Both the position numbers and the translations under genes were made by a program. Of a stretch of 9,610 bases of DNA, positions 5,833-9,610 are shown in pieces (position 1 is the stretch's first letter; each line of letters starts with the position of its first letter). Origin of the DNA: an uncultured Oxalobacteraceae bacterium (GTDB lineage: Bacteria > Pseudomonadota > Gammaproteobacteria > Burkholderiales > Burkholderiaceae); contig CAMLDH010000123.1 of NCBI GenBank assembly GCA_946478765.1, positions 1-9,610 of the forward strand, read 5' to 3'. Under the pieces are notes generated by a model. That model was given only the letters and a program-made list of their open reading frames with translations, was not told where the DNA came from and did no database searches.

Positions 5833-7071
5833 ATGTCGACATCTGCTGCAATAAGCTGGCACAACTACCTGAACCGCCGCATGGCCATCGTGATGGTTCT
5901 GGGCTTCAGTTCAGGGCTGCCGCTCTTCATCCTTTTGAACCTGTTGCAGGCGTGGCTCGCCAAGTCGGGGTTGAATGTGAAAGCGCTCGGCCTGTTTGCG
6001 CTTGTGATGTTTCCCTATACGTGGAAGTTCATCTGGTCGCCATTGATGGACCGCTTCAGCTTCGGCTCGCTGGGCCGGCGTCGAGGCTGGATGGCGCTGA
6101 CGCAGCTGGCGCTTTTTCTTGCCATCGGCGCAATGGGCATGCTCGACCCGCTGACCCAGGTGCCGTTAATTGCGCTTGCCGCGTCGGCCGTCGCATTTTT
6201 ATCGGCCAGCCAGGATGTCGTCATCGATGCATACAGCCGCGAGATATTGGCTGACAATGAACAAGGCCTGGGCGCGGCCCTCAAGGTCAACGCGTACAAG
6301 GTGGCGGGGATGGTGCCCGGTGCGCTATCGCTGATTCTGGCCGACTTGATGGCGTGGCAGGCAGTATTCTGGATCACGGCCGCATTCATGTTGCCGGGTC
6401 TGATTTGCACCTTGCTGATCCGGGAGCCGCAGGTGTATGGCACGCCGCCCAGGAGCCTGCGCGAAGCTGTGGTGCTGCCGTTTCGCGAATTTGTGGCGCG
6501 CGACGGCTGGAAGGGCGCGCTCATGGTGCTCGGCTTCATCTTCCTGTACAAATTGGGCGACAGCATGGCGACCGCGCTGGCCACCAAGTTTTATATCGAC
6601 CTCGGCTTCAGCATGACGCAGATAGGCGTTATCGCGAAGACCACCGGCTTCTGGGCCAGCATCGCGGGCGGCATCGTCGGCGGCGTATGGATGGTCAAAC
6701 TCGGCATCAATCGCGGGCTGTGGATTTTCGGTGTGGTGCAGGCGGTCGCCATTCTCGGTTTCGCATGGCTGGCGCAGGCCGGGGCGAATACGGTATTGCT
6801 GGCCGCCGTGATCGGCTTCGAGGCGTTCGGCGTCGGGCTGGGTACTGCCGCATTCGTCGCCTATATCGCCAAGACCACCGACCCGCGCTACACCGCAACC
6901 CAATTTGCGTTATTTACCAGCCTGGCTGCCGTGCCGCGCACGTTCATCAATTCATCGGTCGGGTTTATCGTCGCCGAAATCGGCTGGCTGTCATTTTTCT
7001 TTTTATGTTTCGCGCTGGCGCTGCCCGGCATGTCGATGCTGCCGAAAATCGCGCCGTGGAAAGAAAAATAA
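5833..7071 (+). CDS. ampG: AmpG-family muropeptide permease (MFS transporter)
   Basis: An inner-membrane major-facilitator protein, expected to import anhydro-muropeptides released during cell-wall turnover so that they can be recycled; in some bacteria this also feeds beta-lactamase induction. From 5833 it is 412 residues and almost wholly hydrophobic, consistent with about 12 membrane segments. It is shorter than E. coli AmpG (491), which has 14. AmpG-type landmarks are GFSSGLPL (24-31), KFIWSPLMDRF (65-75), GRRRGW (81-86) and SASQDVVIDAY (124-134). Asp128 of that last motif matches an Asp conserved in E. coli AmpG. An ATG 12 nt earlier (5821) is in frame but belongs to the repeat hairpin, so I prefer 5833. 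Neither start has a well-placed Shine-Dalgarno site. No ampD, ampR or beta-lactamase gene is adjacent. The exact substrate is inferred from family membership. Confidence 0.88.
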   Translation: MSTSAAISWHNYLNRRMAIVMVLGFSSGLPLFILLNLLQAWLAKSGLNVKALGLFALVMFPYTWKFIWSPLMDRFSFGSLGRRRGWMALTQLALFLAIGAMGMLDPLTQVPLIALAASAVAFLSASQDVVIDAYSREILADNEQGLGAALKVNAYKVAGMVPGALSLILADLMAWQAVFWITAAFMLPGLICTLLIREPQVYGTPPRSLREAVVLPFREFVARDGWKGALMVLGFIFLYKLGDSMATALATKFYIDLGFSMTQIGVIAKTTGFWASIAGGIVGGVWMVKLGINRGLWIFGVVQAVAILGFAWLAQAGANTVLLAAVIGFEAFGVGLGTAAFVAYIAKTTDPRYTATQFALFTSLAAVPRTFINSSVGFIVAEIGWLSFFFLCFALALPGMSMLPKIAPWKEK

Positions 7072-7072
7072 G

Positions 7073-7846
7073 TCAAGCATGCGCGTAATCGATGGTCAAC
7101 GGCGCGTGATCCGAAAACCGCTCGTCCTTGTAAATCGATGCCGCTGTCGCTTTCGCTGCGATGCCCGGCGTCGCCACGTGATAATCGATGCGCCACCCGA
7201 CGTTTTTCGCCCATGCCTGGCCGCGGTTGCTCCACCACGTATATTGCTCGGCGCGCGTATCAATGCGGCGGAACACATCGACCAGTTCCAGCTCATCGAA
7301 CACGCGCGACAGCCATGCGCGCTCTTGCGGCAGGAAGCCGGAATTCTTCTGATTGCTTTTCCAGTTCTTGAGGTCGATTTCCTTGTGCGCGATGTTCCAG
7401 TCGCCGCAGATGACGACTTCACGTCCGTTTGCTTTCAGCGCTGCCAGATGCGGCAGGAATACTTCCATGAAGCGGAATTTCGCGAGCTGCCTTTCTTCGC
7501 TTGACGAGCCGGACGGACAATAGACGGAGATCACGCTGAGATTGCCGAAATCGCATTGCGCATAGCGTCCCTCGGCGTCGAATTCGGCGTTGCCGAAACC
7601 GGTCACGACCGCATCCGGCTTGATCCTGGAATACACGCCCGCGCCGGAATACCCTTTTTTCTCCGCATAGTGAAAATGCCCATGATAACCGCCCGGCGTG
7701 AGTAGCTCGGGCGTCATGTCGGGCGCTTGCGCCTTGAGTTCCTGCACGCACACAACATCGGCATCCTGCTTTGCCATCCATTCGAAAAAACCTTTTTTGG
7801 CCGCAGAGCGGACCCCATTCAGATTGGCGGAAATGATCTTTAACAT
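7073..7846 (-). CDS. xthA: Exodeoxyribonuclease III (AP endonuclease family)
   Basis: A DNA-repair nuclease of the endonuclease/exonuclease/phosphatase superfamily that cleaves at abasic sites and removes 3' blocking groups. The product is 257 residues; E. coli ExoIII has 268. Metal and catalytic motifs are all present: ANLNGVRS (7-14), VQELKAQ with Glu36 (34-40), CGDWNIAH with Asp149 and Asn151 (147-154), GWRIDYH with Asp221 (217-223) and the terminal SDHAPL with Asp246-His247 (245-250). I start at the ATG complementary to 7844-7846, where homology begins (MLKIISANLNG). An in-frame ATG at 7879 would add 11 residues without similarity. Neither has a clear Shine-Dalgarno site. The gene is convergent with ampG (1-nt gap, no terminator between them) and divergent from pyrE. 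Confidence 0.95.
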   Translation of the reverse strand: MLKIISANLNGVRSAAKKGFFEWMAKQDADVVCVQELKAQAPDMTPELLTPGGYHGHFHYAEKKGYSGAGVYSRIKPDAVVTGFGNAEFDAEGRYAQCDFGNLSVISVYCPSGSSSEERQLAKFRFMEVFLPHLAALKANGREVVICGDWNIAHKEIDLKNWKSNQKNSGFLPQERAWLSRVFDELELVDVFRRIDTRAEQYTWWSNRGQAWAKNVGWRIDYHVATPGIAAKATAASIYKDERFSDHAPLTIDYAHA

Positions 7847-7998
7847 GACGAGAGTGAAGTAAAGTGAGGCGGCTAGCATAAACGATTTGCTGCCTCAATG
7901 TGGTGCGCATAAAGCCGGCATTTTCCAGGATGCGGGCACGATATCGATTTAAAATGCAGGCTACTTCGATCCACACCGACAGTCATTGTCGTTTTAAT

Positions 7999-8004
7999 AA
8001 GGTG
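7999..8004 (+). promoter_or_regulatory. Ribosome binding site supporting a TTG start for pyrE
   Basis: AAGGTG lies 8 nt before the TTG at 8013. Orotate phosphoribosyltransferase homology begins right at this codon and there is no in-frame ATG nearby, so the site decides in favour of the rare start codon. Confidence 0.75.
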
Positions 8005-8012
8005 CACACATT

Positions 8013-8678
8013 TTGAATAATTTGCGTCAGCAATTCATCGCGTTTTCCGTCAATGCCGGCGTGCTCCGCTTCGGCGAATTCGTCACCAAGGCAGGGCGCA
8101 ATTCCCCGTATTTTTTTAACGCCGGCTTGTTCAATGATGGTGCGATCCTGGGCCGGCTAGCCGAGTTTTACGCGCAGACGCTGCTCGACTCCGGTATCGA
8201 ATTCGACATGCTGTTCGGACCGGCGTACAAGGGCATCACGCTGGCCGCATCGACGGCGGTGGCATTGGCCGGCCAAGGCCGCAACGTGCCGTTCGCGTTC
8301 AACCGCAAGGAAGCCAAGGATCACGGCGAGGGCGGCACGATGGTGGGCGCCAAGCTGCAGGGGCGCGTGGTGATCATCGACGATGTGATTTCAGCCGGCA
8401 CGTCGGTGCGCGAATCGGTCGACATGATCCGTGCGGCCGGCGCGACGCCGTGCGCCGTGCTGATCGCATTGGACCGGATGGAACGCGCCGGCCAGGAGGG
8501 TGCGCTATCCGCACATTCGGCGGTACAGGAAGTGAGTCAAACCTACGGCATGCCGGTGATTGCGATTGCCAATCTGAATGATTTGTTCGAGTATATTTCC
8601 GCCGCAGGTGCGGATGCGCGGCAGGCGCAATATAAGGATGCGGTTGCGGCTTACCGTAACCGGTATGGTGTGGCGTAG
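8013..8678 (+). CDS. pyrE: Orotate phosphoribosyltransferase
   Basis: The enzyme converts orotate and PRPP to orotidine 5'-phosphate in de novo pyrimidine synthesis. It is 221 residues, about the E. coli length (213). Seen in the sequence are the N-terminal substrate region [19 protein letters not shown] (20-38), the flexible catalytic loop [13 protein letters not shown] (96-108) and the PRPP-binding signature [13 protein letters not shown] (119-131). It begins with TTG behind AAGGTG. Upstream (7847-8012) a -10-like TAAAAT (7950-7955) has no good -35 partner. A short hairpin CGACA/TGTCG (7977-7981/7987-7991) followed by TTTT lies just before the ribosome binding site. The next gene follows after 35 bp on the same strand without a terminator, so co-transcription is possible. 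Confidence 0.96.
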   Translation: MNNLRQQFIAFSVNAGVLRFGEFVTKAGRNSPYFFNAGLFNDGAILGRLAEFYAQTLLDSGIEFDMLFGPAYKGITLAASTAVALAGQGRNVPFAFNRKEAKDHGEGGTMVGAKLQGRVVIIDDVISAGTSVRESVDMIRAAGATPCAVLIALDRMERAGQEGALSAHSAVQEVSQTYGMPVIAIANLNDLFEYISAAGADARQAQYKDAVAAYRNRYGVA

Positions 8679-8713
8679 CGCAGCCGGATTCTTGATTCCT
8701 TGTGGGAGATGCC

Positions 8714-9337
8714 ATGAAAAGCACGGCCAAGACCTTGTTTCTACTTTCCTTTGTGCTGGCGCCGTGGAGCGCGCATGCGCAGATTTACCTGTGCAAGGAC
8801 GCCTCCGGCAAAACGATTTCTTCCGATCGGCCGATTCCAGAGTGTGCAGACCGCGCCGTGCGTGAATACGGCAAAAGCGGCGCACTCAAGCGTGAGATCC
8901 CGGCGCCGCTGACGGCGGAGGAAAATCGTCAAAAGCAATTGCGGGAAGAGAAACGAAAGGCCGAGGCTCTCGCAGCCGACGAGCAACGGAAAAGCGATCG
9001 CGTCATCATGGCGCGTTACACCAGGGAAGCCGATATCGAAAAAGCGCGACAGCGCTCGGTCGATGTCGTGCAAGAACAGGTCAAGAGAGGAAGCATGTCG
9101 ATTGCGTCATCCGAGAAACAGCTGAAACAAGCGCAAGCGGAAATGGAATCGTACCAAAAGAAGCACGCCAAACCGCCGGCGGAGTTGCAGCGCCGGCTGC
9201 AGCAAGCGGATCAGCGTATCAAGGATGAGACGACGGCAATGAAGGAAAACGAAGCGGAGATCGCGCAGATCAATGCGAAGTTCGATCAAACGCTCAAGCG
9301 CTATCGGGAGATAACGGCGGGCGCGGCAACGAAATGA
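8714..9337 (+). CDS. Secreted DUF4124-type protein with long coiled coil
   Basis: A 207-residue protein of unknown function. The first 22 residues form a Sec signal peptide: a basic start (MKSTAK), a hydrophobic core and a cleavage site at SAHA before Gln23. The following segment IYLCKDASGKTISSDRP (24-40) matches the pattern of the DUF4124 domain (an Ile/Val-Tyr-x-Cys-x-Asp-x-x-Gly-Lys opening), with a second cysteine at Cys44 that could form a disulfide with Cys27. From about residue 63 to the end the chain is charged and rich in Glu, Lys, Gln, Arg and Ala with no aromatic core, as in a long alpha-helical coiled coil. The start at 8714 is supported by GGGAG (8704-8708). A GTG at 8702 is in frame but would bury that site. 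Periplasmic location is inferred; no function is known to me. Confidence 0.85.
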   Translation: MKSTAKTLFLLSFVLAPWSAHAQIYLCKDASGKTISSDRPIPECADRAVREYGKSGALKREIPAPLTAEENRQKQLREEKRKAEALAADEQRKSDRVIMARYTREADIEKARQRSVDVVQEQVKRGSMSIASSEKQLKQAQAEMESYQKKHAKPPAELQRRLQQADQRIKDETTAMKENEAEIAQINAKFDQTLKRYREITAGAATK

Positions 9338-9372
9338 ACGATGCCTTTGTGACCAGATGAATTTGCAGGGGG

Positions 9373-9395
9373 CGCTGCGCTCTACACCATCCTAC
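9373..9395. repeat. Decayed half copy of repeat family A
   Basis: The segment CGCTGCGCTCTAC followed by ACCATCCTAC repeats 22 nt of the right arm at 68-100 with one inserted A. The facing arm is absent, so it cannot form the long hairpin. It lies in the 273-nt non-coding stretch that ends the window. Between it and the family B pair (9396-9496) I see no gene or regulatory site. Confidence 0.75.
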
Positions 9396-9496
9396 AAAAA
9401 CGCCTTACGCGCGTTCGCAAACCGCTCTAAGCAGGTGCTCAGAATTCTTTTGACATGTTCGAAGGCGGGATGGAACCCGAGCGCTATCGACAAACC

Positions 9497-9590
9497 TTTC
9501 CCCGTCATTCCCGCGCAGGCGGGAATCCATACTGAGCTTGCTCGCTCCACCGGCCTATGGATTCCCGCCTGCGCGGGAATGACGGGGAAA
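9497..9590. repeat. Perfect 35-nt inverted pair of dRS3/REP-like units (family B)
   Basis: The arm at 9497-9531 is exactly reverse complementary to the arm at 9556-9590. The loop is 24 nt (9532-9555). Each arm contains a complete ATTCCC, 8 nt, GGGAAT unit (9507-9526 and 9561-9580), which is itself a small hairpin. Two facing palindromic units make a REP-doublet (REPIN-like) layout. The unit shape also fits the Neisseria dRS3 consensus, whose copies are known integration sites for filamentous phage. There is no T-run after the right arm. Mobility is inferred from the family pattern only. Confidence 0.85.
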
Positions 9591-9610
9591 CTGACTGCCC
9601 GCTCTCAAAC

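Noticed and set aside
9450..9455. TTGACA as a promoter -35 box
   Set aside because: No -10-like sequence occurs 16-18 bp downstream, where the sequence is GC-rich, and no gene start follows within the window.
9497..9590. CRISPR repeat or phage attachment site
   Set aside because: There are only two units, in inverted orientation, with no regular spacers, no cas genes and no integrase or tRNA nearby.

Overview
The window comes from the chromosome of a betaproteobacterium, most likely order Burkholderiales and plausibly family Oxalobacteraceae. This rests on remembered family resemblance of the GshB, EI, MetX, MetW and PyrE proteins, on the metX-metW pair, and on a PTS cluster holding only a mannose-type EIIA, HPr and EI. 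No search was run, so the genus is open. The coding is moderately GC-rich and uniform. I see no plasmid, phage, transposase or CRISPR signature; the window is core metabolism punctuated by short dispersed repeats.

Layout, left to right. (1) 15-100: a perfect 33-nt inverted repeat (family A) upstream of gshB. (2) 177-1115: gshB, glutathione synthetase, closed by a Rho-independent terminator at 1165-1201. (3) 1213-3771: a three-gene regulatory-type PTS cluster (EIIA of the mannose family, ptsH, ptsI). No EIIB, EIIC or EIID permease lies in the window. (4) 3768-3938: a compact control region. A sigma70-type promoter overlaps the ptsI stop codon. Its predicted start point lies about 2 nt before the first helix of a SAM-II-like (long-loop) riboswitch, which is followed by a strong intrinsic terminator. 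(5) 4007-5781: metX and metW, overlapping by 4 bp (methionine biosynthesis). (6) 5803-5825: a single dRS3/REP-like hairpin (family B) touching the start of an ampG-family MFS permease gene (5833-7071). (7) 7073-7846, minus strand: an exodeoxyribonuclease III gene, convergent with ampG and 1 nt from it. (8) 8013-8678: pyrE, divergent from the nuclease gene, starting with TTG behind a good ribosome binding site. (9) 8714-9337: a secreted DUF4124-type coiled-coil protein. (10) 9338-9610: non-coding, with a decayed half copy of family A and a perfect 35-nt inverted pair of family B.

How the parts work together. The most informative element is the metX leader. I read it as SAM feedback by transcription attenuation: the conserved aptamer 3' element GGCTAA (3872-3877) can instead pair with TTAGCC (3904-3909), which contains the first bases of the terminator's 5' arm. 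Ligand-bound aptamer and antiterminator are therefore mutually exclusive. I see no terminator between ptsI and this leader, so the same switch may also decide whether PTS transcripts read into metX-metW. The PTS proteins are probably a regulatory phosphorelay rather than a sugar importer, with both the His15 and Ser46 sites present in HPr. The remaining genes (glutathione, cell-wall recycling, DNA repair, pyrimidine synthesis) are ordinary housekeeping functions.
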